64,000 nt of DNA from Sphagnum compactum (taxonomy: Eukaryota > Bryophyta > Sphagnopsida > Sphagnales). The notes below the pieces were generated by a model. The model was not told the origin of the DNA. It made no database searches and worked only from the letters and a program-made list of their open reading frames with translations. The number at the start of each line of letters is the position of its first letter. Position 1 is the first letter of the stretch. A program made the translations under genes and the position numbers. The DNA lies in the NCBI GenBank assembly GCA_965153455.1, contig OZ234493.1, forward strand, positions 1,984,001-2,048,000, written 5' to 3'. Below are positions 24,501-36,052 of this stretch, in pieces.

Positions 24501-25489
24501 TATGACATATTCATAGTCACAACTATCTTCTTAATGTGGAATTTCAAAAATAAAATAAAATGGTTTAGTTGCAATTTAAAAGCATGTGACAACTAGTTGC
24601 AAAACATAGATCGAGTTGGAAAAAGGGCCATTTCTTGTAATGCCAATAAGGATGGGAAAAAATAATCTTTTTGGGGGGGAAAGGTATTTTGCTTTTGGTT
24701 TTCCTTTTTAAGGTCTTTGTCCAAAGCTTAAACATAGTCTTAGGCTACTATTACACTAAAACCTAAAAGCCCATGACCATCAAAATTGAATTTTTTAAAA
24801 GGGAGCAAAAGACTGTCAAGGTAGAATTTAATTTTACACAAGGATTGAAGGATGAAAGAACCAAGGAAATGTGAATGGATATTAAATGCATTTTGAATAA
24901 TGTTTCATGGCTATTAGACTTTGTGCTATGTCCATATATTTGAAATGGGCCAAGGTTGGCACAAATAGGTGGGCCTTGGACAAGGTCCATTAAAACATGA
25001 GCCCAAAAAATGATTGTTGGTCTAAATTCTACCCCCCAATACCCCGATGCTTACATTGGATTTTTTTGGTTTTCAATTCAATCTAAACTTGACACCTTTT
25101 GGGGGGGAAGGAATGTTTTTTCATGTGAAATGGAATCTTTTGAACAAATTTTTGGGGAGTTATTACACAAATATGTAATTTAATTCATTTTTTATTTCAC
25201 TAGATTTTGAGTGAATTTGGAAAATTTATCATGGCAAAAGTGGCCAACCCCTTAGTAGACGGGGACAAATTGCTATGGATAAGTGAATTCATTAATATCT
25301 AATCAAATTGATCAATAATTGATTCAAAAATATTTCAACAAATTTAGTAATAATTCATTCACTAATTAACCTCCTTGTTCACAACTAGACTAAGTTAAAA
25401 ACCTATATTAAGCACCTAAGAACATAAGTTACCTTAGGTCACCAAGTCCATCAAATTTCGGGTGCAAGTGTGAAGGTTTGAACCAATGT
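21587..25489. other. AT-rich DNA unique to the left arm
   Basis: This is the first part of the 6.7 kb that has no counterpart in the right arm of the inverted duplication. No gene is recognised. A short (CA)n run lies at 22,979-22,992. Confidence 0.5.
23880..24300 (+). repeat. Degenerate tandem array, period about 95-110 bp
   Basis: The phrase (C)AAGGTTGACTAGAATTGAT with variants recurs near 23,912, 24,001, 24,101 and 24,218, each followed by (A)TGG-containing text. A related phrase (GATTTGATATGAGTCATCC and AAGGTGGGCAT) occurs at 21,340 and in inverted form near 53,980. It is an old array with heavy divergence. Confidence 0.5.
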
Positions 25490-26150
25490 TGTGCATGTAA
25501 GTGTCAATAGCCGTATGTATGGCATGTAAATCTAGTGTAAATGTAAATCATTTACATTTACACATCCAAATTTTTTACACATCCAAATCTTGTTGCAATG
25601 TACATATATGTTTATACACTTACACTTACATGAAGCTAGTGTAAATATTTGTCACATACATTTACACATCCCCATGGAAATGTTTTGGGATGTGTAAGTG
25701 CAAGTATAAATATTAAAATTATTTATAAAATTGTCCTATCTTTGGGCCTCCTTTCACCCCAAACCTTTCTTTCAAGGGTATCCATAATGTAAGGGAATTT
25801 ATTAGATTTGGGAATGAAATGCTGAAAATCATCATTTCATGCACAAGGTTCAAGATTAACATAGTGGATTTACAAGTAGGAAAAATAATGGAGGTGCTAA
25901 GAAAAAGGAGAAACATGGTGAAACTTAGTTCACCACAAAAATTAAAGTCCCCCCACCCTTGAATGTTGATTTTTTTTATTTTTTGAATATCCTCAAGTAA
26001 AATCACATTTATTAATATTGTTATGTATTTACATTGTTTTATTAGACTACATAAAACTATATAAAAATTTATTTTTACACTTACACTTGCATGGAATGTA
26101 AATAAATTTCATCATGGGATTTACACTTACACAAAATGAAGTCCCACACC
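25490..26150. mobile_element. Candidate non-autonomous element with TTACACTTACAC clusters
   Basis: Clusters of TGTAAATGTAAA / TTTACATTTACAC / GTGTAAGTGCAAG occur at 25,530-25,720, and TTACACTTACACTTGCATGG occurs at 26,075-26,095 in inverted sense. Clusters of short subterminal motifs in both orientations are typical of hAT-like elements. Copy 1 of repeat family A sits between the clusters, suggesting nesting. No target-site duplication was established. Confidence 0.35.
25735..25990 (+). repeat. Dispersed repeat family A, copy 1
   Basis: Aligns with 40,655-40,930 and 42,072-42,345 in the same orientation. Shared blocks: AAATGCTGAAAATCA, a CATTT(A/C)ATGCAC block, GTAGGA, then GGAGG..CT(A/C)AGAAAAAGGA and GAAACT(T/C)AGTTCACCACAAAA. 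Confidence 0.65.
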
Positions 26151-26990
26151 ATTTTACAAACACAAAGGCAACCTTAAGTGAAAAATCAACCCAAAATACA
26201 ATACCCACATCAGAGTCCTGCATTGGGCTTGACAACGTTTTGCATATGCACAACGATTAAAAATGGCATGGGATGTCAAAATTTGGGATCAAAAGTCTAT
26301 TAAAACAAGTCGGACATAAGAGTTGACAGTTGTGTTGAATTTCCATGAATCTAAAATAATTCATGCATGGTAAGAAAAAATAATAATCAATGTTTGTTGT
26401 TTTTTTATAATTATGTTTCATCCAAAGTGTGTTAGGGTTTAATTTGGTGGTTTTGGGTGTTTGTAGGGATCAAGGCAAAATAAAGGAGAAGTTTGTTGCA
26501 AATGCAGTTCATGTTGAAATGTAATGTCACCATTTGTATGTTGCTCGTCATGTAATAAAGGCTATAAATGTAGCAACTGCTTACCAAGTTAAACATGACA
26601 TTATAGATAGTGATATGGTTTTAGGTTCCCACATTATATAGTTAGTTAATTCAGTTTTTGGACTACCCATTTTTTGAACTTTGGTCCTTTGATATATTAT
26701 AGAGAACTTTTTTTTTCATTGGGTTTTTTAACATTTTTTTATCCACCCATTTTTGTACATCTTTTATTAATATTATATTTTCTTCTAATCACATTATTTT
26801 GATAGCTATATGGTTAATCATATATGTTTTTTTTTTAATCATTGTCTTAATGTTTTAGGTGTAATAATCAAAACTTAAATAATCCCATAGGCACATTTTA
26901 TAATTAATTTGTGTAAGGTTTACAAAGATCAAAATGAACATTGTGCAATACCTACATCCTTTCTATTCTAATTCCATAAGGCCATTTCAA
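26151..26990. other. AT-rich intergenic DNA
   Basis: I see only AT-rich sequence with poly-T runs (26,708-26,716, 26,829-26,838) and no gene. Confidence 0.5.
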
Positions 26991-26992
26991 AT

Positions 26993-27180
26993 ATGCAATA
27001 CCCACATATAGGTTTCGTAAATAGTTGTTGGTTTTTAATATCCATTGCAATACCCGCTTTTAAATATTATAAATAGTAGCTGATTTTTTTAACATCCATT
27101 GCAATACCCACATATAGGTTCGTAAATAGTTGTTGATTTTTAACATCTTTTGTAATACCTGCATATTGGTCTCCATTGCA
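26993..27180 (+). repeat. Degenerate tandem repeat, period about 52-57 bp, 3.5 copies
   Basis: The phrase GCAATACCCACATATAGGTT..CGTAAATAGTTGTTG..TTTTTAA.ATCCATT starts at about 26,995, 27,050 and 27,101, with a partial copy at about 27,152. Confidence 0.75.
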
Positions 27181-27584
27181 ACATTTATGGGATTCATGTG
27201 ACTTAATAAATCTAGTCTAAGTATCAACAAATAATGTCATAATTAAGGAATTACTAAAAAAATATTTCAAATAATGTAAATGATTGATTATCATATTTAG
27301 ACAATCATTTATTTTTTAATATTAATTAATTGATTATTTGGTTGAACCTTAATTATTCACATAATTAAAATTTAGATCTAAATATCAAATTGATAAATCG
27401 ATATTTAATTTATTATCTTAATTAAATTTTTTTATGTTGATAAATTATTCAAATCATTATTTTAGATAATTATTCATGATAATTAATTGTCATAAAATTA
27501 ATTTAGGTATATAAAGAGACATATTTTGGATACCAAAACCACTTATTGAATATTTTGAAATGACCTTACATGTGGGTTAGAGTC

Positions 27585-27930
27585 CTCCAATGGGTACCCA
27601 TACCCCTGGGTACCCAATACCCACCCATACCCATGGGTAAATGGGTGGGTAATGGGTATGGGTTTGGACGCATGGGTGGGTAATGGGTGGGTACGAGGGA
27701 CCCGGGCTTTACAACGACTGAGTTAACAGATTATAGGGCGACTCGTCATATAGTAGTCAGTACTATTTACAATAAATCATTGGCACGTCCCTCCTTTTAA
27801 AAACACTTCAAAGTATTCTTAAGTAGCTTTATTTTGATGATGGACTGATGGGTATGAGTTGGGTGGGTAATGGGCATGGACAAGGTGCCATGGGTGGGTA
27901 CAGTTGACCCACGCGCAGCTGTGGGTCGGG
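27585..27930. mobile_element. Candidate small hAT-like element with TGGGTA/TACCCA-rich ends
   Basis: The two ends (27,585-27,700 and 27,840-27,930) are packed with GGGTACCC, TGGGTGGGTA and their complements. The centre is ordinary sequence of about 140 bases. Dense subterminal GGGTA motifs in both orientations are a hallmark of some plant hAT elements. No transposase is present, and clear terminal repeats with an 8-bp target duplication were not confirmed. Confidence 0.4.
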
Positions 27931-28305
27931 TATGGTAGTTTGAACTTTTCACATTTGTTCACCTCCATGTTTAAGGAACAAGTCTTTGGACCACTATTAA
28001 AATAATTGAAATGATTTGTCATCATATGTGATTAAAATAATTGAAATGATTTGTCAAATTCCTTATATGTTAATCGTAAATTATTCCTAGGTTAATTCAT
28101 TGGAAGAAATCTTTGTATTATACAACCATTCAATTTGAATCGATATGCAATTAATTTTCATTTGCATCCATGTTTTGTCATTTTGCCAACTAGTCTCCAT
28201 CCTTTTCAATCTATTCAATTTTTTATAATTATGATGCAATTACTTTGTAACTATTAAAAATTTCATCCTTCCATGTTGATTAACTTTTGAACTTTTCATC
28301 GAAGA

Positions 28306-28922
28306 ATAGGCCTCCATATCAAATTAGTTGCAAAAGTTGTTCCAACATGGTTATCTATATGCGGTGTACTTATACTTTTGATGTACATTACAATGTTTTA
28401 AAATATATTAGGGTATATTTATAAACAATGTTATGTTTAAAGCATGTCAAATATACATTTTGCATATATTTTGGGTGGGCTAAGTAGGCTAAGAAAATAA
28501 TTAAATAAATAGTAGATGAATAGGTAAATGTGTACATGAATACGTAAGTAAGTAGTTAAATTAGGTTAATTATTTGATAAACAAGTGAAGTCATAATGAA
28601 GTAAGAGTATAAAGGTGCAGTCATAATCCAACAAGGTAAAAAAGGTGTCAGACTATAAAGAAAATAATCCAAATTAAAAAAATATTTGTGTTTTACCATT
28701 TAAAACCATGGAAATCATGGCAAGTTGTTTTTTATTCATATGAATGTCAAGGAATTCAAATTAAAAATCCATTTGATGAAATTTTAAATTTAAATTTATA
28801 TTAAAAACCTTTGAAAGTGAACACTTATTGCATCAGAAAAAAATAATTTTGCAAAGGACTATCAAAAGGACTCATATAATAAAAACATTTTGATGGGAAA
28901 AAAATTAAGAAGATAAAAACAT
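28306..28922 (+). repeat. Left arm of the inverted duplication (part 2)
   Basis: Reverse complement of about 53,131-53,749. In the right arm this block is directly next to the partner of 18,572-21,586, whereas here 6.7 kb separates them. It contains part of the GTAG/GTAA tetranucleotide-like text (28,500-28,570). Confidence 0.9.
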
Positions 28923-30780
28923 ACAGTTTGTCGCACTTTACCTGCATGCACTGGGACCATAACTTGTCCTACATATGTCCAAATGACTCATGCGAGCTCA
29001 TTTTCGACATCTACACTTCAATAGCTTTCCAATGATATAAAGAACTCCTCAATGCTAGGTGTTTTGACCCCTACAATCGAACTCTGGATTTTTGGAGTCC
29101 CGAAGGACTCTCAAATCCCCATTTCGGGAGTGTGAATCTCGTCCTCACACTCTCTTCAAAGTAGGGTTGCAACAAAAAATGACAAAAATATAGCCCCCCA
29201 AAGTAAAAAGGGTCAAGAATTGAAAAAAACAAAGCCATCGAACATCACAAAGGCCAATTTTTTAACACCAAAAATATTCTTTGTATGTTGTTCTCTTGTT
29301 ATTAGAGTTTCAAAGGTGATTTGTAGAATTTCATTTGGCATTCCTATAACACTTTAAATTGTTTAAAATGAATATGAAATAAGGAAATTATGAGGTTTGA
29401 AAGTAGGAGGAGTCCAAAGAAAAGAAAAGAAAAGAAAAAATCTTTTGTAAGTTGAAAAAGCTTATTTTCCTTCTTGTTATTCTATTTCATTAATCCTTTT
29501 TCCTTTGCACTTCCAAGATGATTTCTACAAAGCTTGAGGTAGTGCTTTGATAACATTTTAAATTGCTCAAAATGAAGCACATATGATGTACATATAAATA
29601 AGTGTTTGGTCATAGGTAGGAGTTTGGTGATGGGGCCAATCTACCTTACCCGTAGAAAAATTGATTTTAATTTTCTTGTCCTGTCATACCCGGCAAATAT
29701 AACAAGAAATATATAAAATCAAAATGCCCATCAAAGGAAGCATTTTTTTGCTTTTCAAAATGGCCTGCCCTTTTCCAAGCAAAAAAATCCACGAGATAGA
29801 ATGCCTTCCACATACACTAGTTTTTTTTTTTGGGGGCCAATGTGCCGTTACGGAAGTAAAGAACGAGTGCCAACCCTTGATTCACAATTCTCAAAAACAA
29901 TAGAACTGATCAAAATACCCTACCTTGCTATTTCCTGACTTTCACCCTTTCAAAACACACCTCATATCACCATGGTCGACCTTTTGCAGGCGACGATCGA
30001 TTTTTGACATAGTGAAATATATGATCAACCTAATACAAGTGGTCGATTTTTGACATGGAGAGATTTTGACATCTAGTTAGTTTGAGCTAATTTAATGTCC
30101 TATAATTTCTCTCTTTTTGCATTTTTTTCAATTCCTTTGTACATTTTCCAAATCTATGGTGTGTTTTATGAATAAAGTTTTGATAAAGTTTTGGTGGGTT
30201 TCATCATCTTAAATTTCTCAAAGAATGATGTTTTACATCTTAAAAGTTTAAGAGGATTCATGGCCAAAGAACATTCATTCGGTCATGGATGTCATTTTTA
30301 AATAATACTCAACATTGTGTGTCATATATATATATTCTTAAGTTAATTTTCAAGTTCCATTAGGAAAAGTCCCAAAATAATCCCAAAAAAAGTAAATCCA
30401 AACCATTCTTCATTTTCCTTTCACTAAAAGTATTGTTGTTTCACTCAAGAAAAAGAGTATTTTTCTGGAAAATTTCATCATTTCTGAAGAACAATAATGT
30501 AATTTGTGCTGAAGCCACCCAAGGTAGTAAGTAGTAAGTAGTAGGTAAGTAGTAAGGTACTATGGTAATGGTCCCCAAAAAATTTTAGACTACTAATGAA
30601 CATGTTGTGTTCTTTTATTTCCATGTCAATTATTTCCCACCCATAAATAAATTAGTACTCTGGAACCAATAAACTTATTAAATTTGAGATCCTTTAAAAA
30701 CCCCACCCCAAAATAATCACTTCCTTGTTTTTCAAATTACACTTTAATTGGCCGTTCTAAGTAGGCCAAGGACATATTAA
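28923..30780. other. Intergenic DNA with repeat fragments
   Basis: A GC-richer block at 28,925-29,160 reads like LTR or repeat DNA, but no coding match is seen. A (AAAAG)n-like run lies at 29,415-29,437. Positions 30,060-30,190 match 41,390-41,500 (family D, shared TTTTCCAAATCTA and AAAGTTTTG blocks). An AGTAGTAAGT-rich microsatellite lies at 30,523-30,560. Confidence 0.45.
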
Positions 30781-30813
30781 TTTGGTAGGAGGGGGGGGGG
30801 GAGGGAATCAATA

Positions 30814-30867
30814 ACATCAACGCCACATCAACGCCACATCAGGGCCATGTCAGCGCCACATCAGCAA
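30814..30867 (+). promoter_or_regulatory. Four-fold CGCCACATCA-type repeat in the DUF630/632 gene's upstream region
   Basis: Variants of (A/G)(C/G)GCCACATCA occur four times in about 54 bases (one as GGGCCATGTCA), directly after a 12-base G-run. Evenly spaced copies could act as a homotypic transcription-factor site cluster. This is inference only. Confidence 0.35.
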
Positions 30868-30916
30868 TTAAAAAAAAAGCATTGAAGATGCTGATTTAAA
30901 GTGGCCATTTAATGAG

Positions 30917-30930
30917 AGGTGACGTCACCT
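30917..30930. promoter_or_regulatory. Perfect 14-bp palindrome with bZIP core TGACGTCA
   Basis: AGGTGACGTCACCT is self-complementary and centred on the TGACGTCA core recognised by plant bZIP factors of the TGA type. It lies about 0.6 kb before the probable transcript start of the DUF630/632 gene. Confidence 0.5.
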
Positions 30931-31034
30931 GGTTTAAATATGATTAGATTTTATCTTGAGAGCCTGTGTGGAAGGAAGTCAGTAAATCGGCGGACGGAAG
31001 TGTGGGGGGGGGGGGGCCCCAACCTCACAGTTTA

Positions 31035-31042
31035 CCACGTGG
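31035..31042. promoter_or_regulatory. G-box palindrome CCACGTGG
   Basis: The CACGTG core is bound by plant bZIP and bHLH factors. It lies about 105 bases after the TGACGTCA palindrome in the presumed promoter of the same gene. Confidence 0.45.
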
Positions 31043-31555
31043 CAATACCGGATTTGCCACTCTCGTTTGGCGGCTGTACTGAAGATACACACTGTCATCA
31101 GAATTTACTTGTGTTGAGAATAATTTATTATTATTATTATGTACGATAAATAATTTTTTTTTGTGACCAGTAAAATAAATGGCTTCTTGTCGTTATGCTG
31201 TCTTTTGAAAAGCGGGAGAGGGGAAAAAAAAAAAAAAAAAGAGAAAAAAAAAGAGGAAAAATCCATTTTAGCTTCTTCCATTGGTTGCTCTGGAAATCAG
31301 CTTATTTGATTGGCTAATTTGGGGCCCCCAAAAAACCAAAAAGAAAAAGAACCCCCCAAAAAAAACAAAAAAACAAAAAAAAAAGCTAAACCGAACTCCA
31401 AAGTTACCTTTGGGAACGAGGGAACGAGGGAGTTGCAGTGAGCGCGAGCTTGCTCTGCGTCGTTTGCAAGGTGTCCGTGTTTTTCGAAGATGCCGGATTT
31501 TGCAGTCTTGTGTCTGTTTCGCTAACACCTTTCAGCTTGCTACGCAGTCGATTCT

Positions 31556-31557
<2 letters not shown>

Positions 31558-31594
<37 letters not shown>
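31558..31594 (+). repeat. (GA)n run in the 5' leader of the DUF630/632 gene
   Basis: About 18 uninterrupted GA units. GA/CT tracts are common in plant core promoters and 5' UTRs and can recruit BBR/BPC GAGA-binding factors. Reading frames through it are artefacts. Confidence 0.9.
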
Positions 31595-31595
<1 letters not shown>

Positions 31596-31686
31596 ACAAG
31601 GGACGGTGTGCAAGCTTAGCTCAATGCTTAATAGCACCAGTCGGTGTGGGGAAAAGTTCAGAGAAACGACTTCTCTGATTTACAAG

Positions 31687-32580
31687 GTAAGGTTTCTGCT
31701 ATGTAACTTACGTATGCGTCCGTGCTCAAGTAGCTTTGATTTTTTTTACGTTTATTGTGGCTGAGTGTACTCGGTGTTGGAGTGGAAAGTATGTTTTCCG
31801 AGAAGGGTAGGTAGGCTCGTGTGCATTAGTGTGCAGAGTGAAGGTGTCTTGTTCAGCTTTTGCTTATGTTTGATTCTTTTGCTCACGTCTAGATCTTCAT
31901 TTTCTTTTATGAGTCCGTAGAATCCCTGTAACACGCCTGTGGCGAAGCCTGCCGTGAGAAAAAAAACTTGAAGTTGAAGTATTCATTACGTAAAAGTTGG
32001 AAACACATTGTGGAACTTTTCGTTGTCATCTTCTTCAACCTGTTTTTTTGTTGAGAGTAACAACATATCACGCTTGATTACACTGTATTTCGAGCTGCGG
32101 ATGTCGCTTAGTGTTGGGTTTTGAGGATTATTGGCACCAATGCATCAGACTAAAAATGTCTCTATCCATTAGGCTGCTCTGATCACAGTTGTGGCTCTCT
32201 CATTAGAGCAACTTAATAGAAAACCAGTGATACAGGGCTTTGTTTGTATGAACTGGGCACTGCCCATTAGAGAGCTGCAACTGCATTGAAATGATGTATG
32301 TGATCAATATTAGGAACTCCGAGAATTCTTTCTCACTGTGAGATTAGGGGTCCGTTTTTGGTTGCTAAACGGAACCTCGTTCATGAAGCAATGCGTTCTA
32401 CAATGTGTTTGACATGTAATCCATTTTTCACTGCAAGAACTGAGCATAGTTGTGATGGAAAAAAACAATGCTACCAAGGAAAGGGAGTTGAGGAACAAGA
32501 ACATTAAGCTATCTTTGATCGTTTCCAATAATGACTTGAAAATTTATGCTGAAGTATTTGTGAAGTTTGGAGTTGTGCAG
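31687..32580 (+). other. Probable 5'-UTR intron of the DUF630/632 gene
   Basis: The donor ACAAG|GTAAGG and the acceptor GTTGTGCAG|TA bracket 894 bases of T-rich sequence with no coding match. The start codon follows 73 bases after the acceptor. Exact exon ends need transcript evidence. Confidence 0.5.
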
Positions 32581-32653
32581 TAGGAGGCAGTTGAGCGACT
32601 GTGGCATTCTTACAAGAGATATCAGGGACCAACTTTTCTGTTGGTTTGAAAGC

Positions 32654-35600
32654 ATGGGGTGCAACAATTCTAAAATTCACAGTGATGAGGCAGTGGCGCG
32701 ATGCAAGGCACGGAGGCGCTTTATGAAGCAGGCAGTGGATTCTCGACATGCTTTTGCTGCCTCACATGCTAATTATGTCATAGCTCTCAAAGGTGTCGGC
32801 TCTGCATTAAGGCAATTTGCAGAAGGGGAGGTGAAGGATCCGGCAGCTGCAGGGACACCCTCGGATGCTCCATCCTCTTTTCTTTTGAAGCCTCCACCAC
32901 TCCCACCTATGTCTCTTAATCGTCGATCTTCCTCCCTTTCTTCATCCCCACATCTCCTTCGACATAGGAAAACATCTTCTTCATTTCAATCTCCAGAAAT
33001 TGAAGAAGTCTCATCTGCTCCCCCACCTCTCATCACTCCAATTGGTTATGACGAGGACTGGAAATACTCAATTCAAACTCCTCCATCCCGTCAAGGGCAG
33101 CCTCCTCCCCCTCCACCCATTTCCCAAAGCAGCTGGCGTGACCTATTTTTGGACCCGTTTCGCCCATCCCCAGGACCTTATCAGTACAGTATGAGTACAC
33201 AGGGGGAATCTTCACTTCATGACACTTTTGACACCAATTACCAGCATGGTGAAGAAGACCATGACATACCAGACCTTGAAGATGTGGATACTGATGGACC
33301 TGCTGCAAAGGTAGCTTGTCCCCCAATGTCTCCTTTATGTTTGAAATTGATAATGCACCTGTAAGATCTTATAGAGACCTATACATTGTGTTCTTTCTGC
33401 AGCAAATCAATCATATGGTGATGGATGTGATCAACTGCAACCGCGAGGATGGTGTTTCCTTCATATGTTTTTCAAATTCATTTTGTTCACATGTGATCCC
33501 TGCTGACGATAGTGGTGTTCAGTTTATGCGATTTATTCTGAATTCAGTTGGGTCAATTGTTTACAGTTTACTTTACCCAGGCAAGGTGTGCGAGAATCCT
33601 CTTTGTGGGAAGCATGATGTAGATTGACCTTCCACTATTTTCATGAGGAGTAAAGTAGTGGTGTGAGCCTTGTATATCTCAGGATTCTGATTATTACCAG
33701 AAAGAGGACAATGCAAGAGCCATCACAAAGTTTGAGCAAGAGCCAAGTGCAAGAAAGGAGAATATACTGAAAGGCGCTGTAACAGTAAACCGGGAGCTGG
33801 CCATGGTTATTCAAGAGCAGGGAGGTCGAGACTTGGTTGATGTGCTCAAGGAGGTTGATGAGTTGTTCTTGAAGGCTGCTGACAGTGCTGAAAAAGTTTC
33901 CCGCATACTTGAGACCAAGAAAGTTCATTACCACTCCAGCTTTTCAGAGAGCTTACAAGGTCAGCTTGTATGGACCCTTAGGTGTAGTGGTGACAGCTTA
34001 CCTTTTATGGGTCACTCTATAAGGAAAGTTCACCTTTTCTCTTAACAAGATTTTATTGCTTACAGATTTTCCTGGTTGTTTTGCCATCAGATTTGTTTTT
34101 CTAATCCATGGTGCATAGTTTCTTCTGGAATGAACAGGGGTTGGAGAGTTAGCAAGGATGTCATTCTGGAAGCTGTCTGGACCTTTTGTTCATCAACGGG
34201 CTCCTAGCAACATGAGCATCATAAGTGAAGACTCTGCCAGCATAGGTAGTAGCATGCGAAGCCTTGGTAGCTTCCGCAGTACTGCCTGGGCAGAGGACTG
34301 TGGCATGGCTGGCAGTCTTGTGTCTACTTTTGACAGATTGTATGTGTGGGAAAAGAAGTTATACTTGGAAGTCAAGGTTTGTCTTTCGAAAACTACCATC
34401 TTGCAGCTTCTGAGAGGTGTATTTTTTTGGTCTCATAGTTGCATATATGTGAATTTTGGTTTTCAATTGCGTTTTGAGAAATAAAGATGTCTCTTCTTTC
34501 ATGTTTCTTATGGAGTGCATGGGGCATGTGCAATCAAAGCTGCTGAAGACATTGATTCAGTTCTGTATTTCTCTTAATACAGAACTGTTGCTGGCAGGCT
34601 GAAATCTAACTCTTGTGCTTTATGGTTTCCTTCTTCTGAGAAACAGGGAGCAGAGCATCTTAGAACAGAGCTGGAGAAAAAGTATCAATTGTCCAGAACC
34701 CAGGATGCCAAGGGGGAAGATCAAGTAGGTGTTGAAAAAACACAGGCTAGCATTAAGATGCTGCAGACATCTATGGCGGTTGCGATCCAAGCTGTAGATG
34801 GTGCTGCAATTGAAATTCAGAAGTTGAGGGATGATGAACTCTACCCACAGCTCTTGGATTTACTTGAAGCGTAAGGAAGTTCCTCCTCTTTTTGTTGAAC
34901 TCTCTAGGCTTTTCACCCTAAAGCAAGTACTATTTCATGAAGATCATTTGACTTTGGTATCCTATTCTGTACTTACGATGTGAAATTTCTTTCTTAAACA
35001 GGATGATGATTATGTGGAACGATATGGCCATTACTCACGAAGCCCAAATCAAATCTGTTGAAGCCTTTAAGAGGCTTGGTAATGCAGCTGCCTCTGAGCC
35101 AACAACCAGCTTTCACCGGCACTCTACTGTTGAGCTGGAAACTGCTCTGAACAAGTAAGGTTTCATTTCTCAAGTTACTTACCCTTGGTACACAAAAATC
35201 TCATTCAAAGAGTCATTTTCCATATCACTGAACTTGAGGTTGTTCTCAGTGTCTTCTTTCTAAAATTGTTAGGGCAGGTTTACCTTTGGCATTCTACTGA
35301 TTTTGAATGGTTAATCTAGGTGGACTGTAGGACTGGAGAGAGTGGTGAGCACTCAGAGAGACCTCCTGAAGAACTTGACAGGATGGTTGAGGATAAGCCT
35401 GATGCAGTTCCCTGAGGAGATGGATCGGGCAGGATCATGTTCACCAACCCAATCCTCTGCTCCTGCACTACATAGTGTTGGTGCTAGCCCAATTTATTCT
35501 CTGTGCCAACAATGGCAAGCTTCAATGCATCAGTTACCAGATCGTGTTGCTTTGGAGGGAATAGCTGGGTTTGCAGCAGTAGTTCGTGAGATGTTGAGAC

Positions 35601-36052
35601 TCCAGTGGGAGGAGCTGAAAATCAAGAAACGGGTGGAAACTTTTGCAAGAGAGCTGGAAAAGCGAGAATTCTCTCTATTCAGTACTTCTACAAGAGAATC
35701 ACCTTCACTACCACTACCTACTCATCCTCCTCGGTCTCCAGTGTCCTCGAGCGAAAGTGAGGATCATGAGTATGCTCTGAGCATGACTGTCAGAGAGGGG
35801 CTAACTGAGCGAGCAGACATTGTTGAGCGAAGACAGCGCGTGGAGGCTTCTAAGAGGAAACTTGAAGAGGAACAGGAAGCAGAGAGGAAGGCATATTTGA
35901 ATACTAGGGCCTACACTCTCAACAGCTTACAAACAGGTCTTCCATACCTGTTTCAAGCTGTGTTTAACTTCAGTATTGTTCAAGCTGACATCTATGAGGG
36001 ACTGTATGCCCTTGAAGCCAACAGTAAGATTGCTAGAATCACTGACAAGTGA
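32654..36052 (+). CDS. DUF630/DUF632 protein (NRG2 / bZIP-annotated plant family)
   Basis: Plant-specific family; Arabidopsis NRG2 acts in nitrate signalling and rice REL1/REL2 in leaf shape. Coding exons inferred from GT-AG sites and frame: 32,654-33,310, 33,683-33,959, 34,138-34,376, 34,647-34,870, 35,002-35,154, 35,320-36,052. Phases agree and give 760 residues, within the family's usual length. Residues 1-59 are the DUF630 head, starting MGCNNSK, an N-myristoylation plus nearby cysteine signal that suggests membrane attachment. A proline-rich stretch with six consecutive prolines precedes SSWRDLFLDPF near residue 150. DUF632 follows, with RELAMVIQEQGG, LKAADSAEKVS, a FDRLYVWEKKLY block, DELYPQLLDL and LTGWLRISL. 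The part after residue 560 is charged and probably coiled. No disabling change is seen. Which family member it is cannot be told from the sequence. Confidence 0.93.

Noticed and set aside
31268-31764. Several overlapping open frames around the GA run
   Set aside because: Low-complexity translation of poly-A/C and GA tracts in a presumed promoter and 5' leader.
33316-33627. Separate small gene inside the DUF630/632 locus
   Set aside because: It overlaps the first coding intron (33,311-33,682). Splicing that intron restores the family's conserved sequence in frame.
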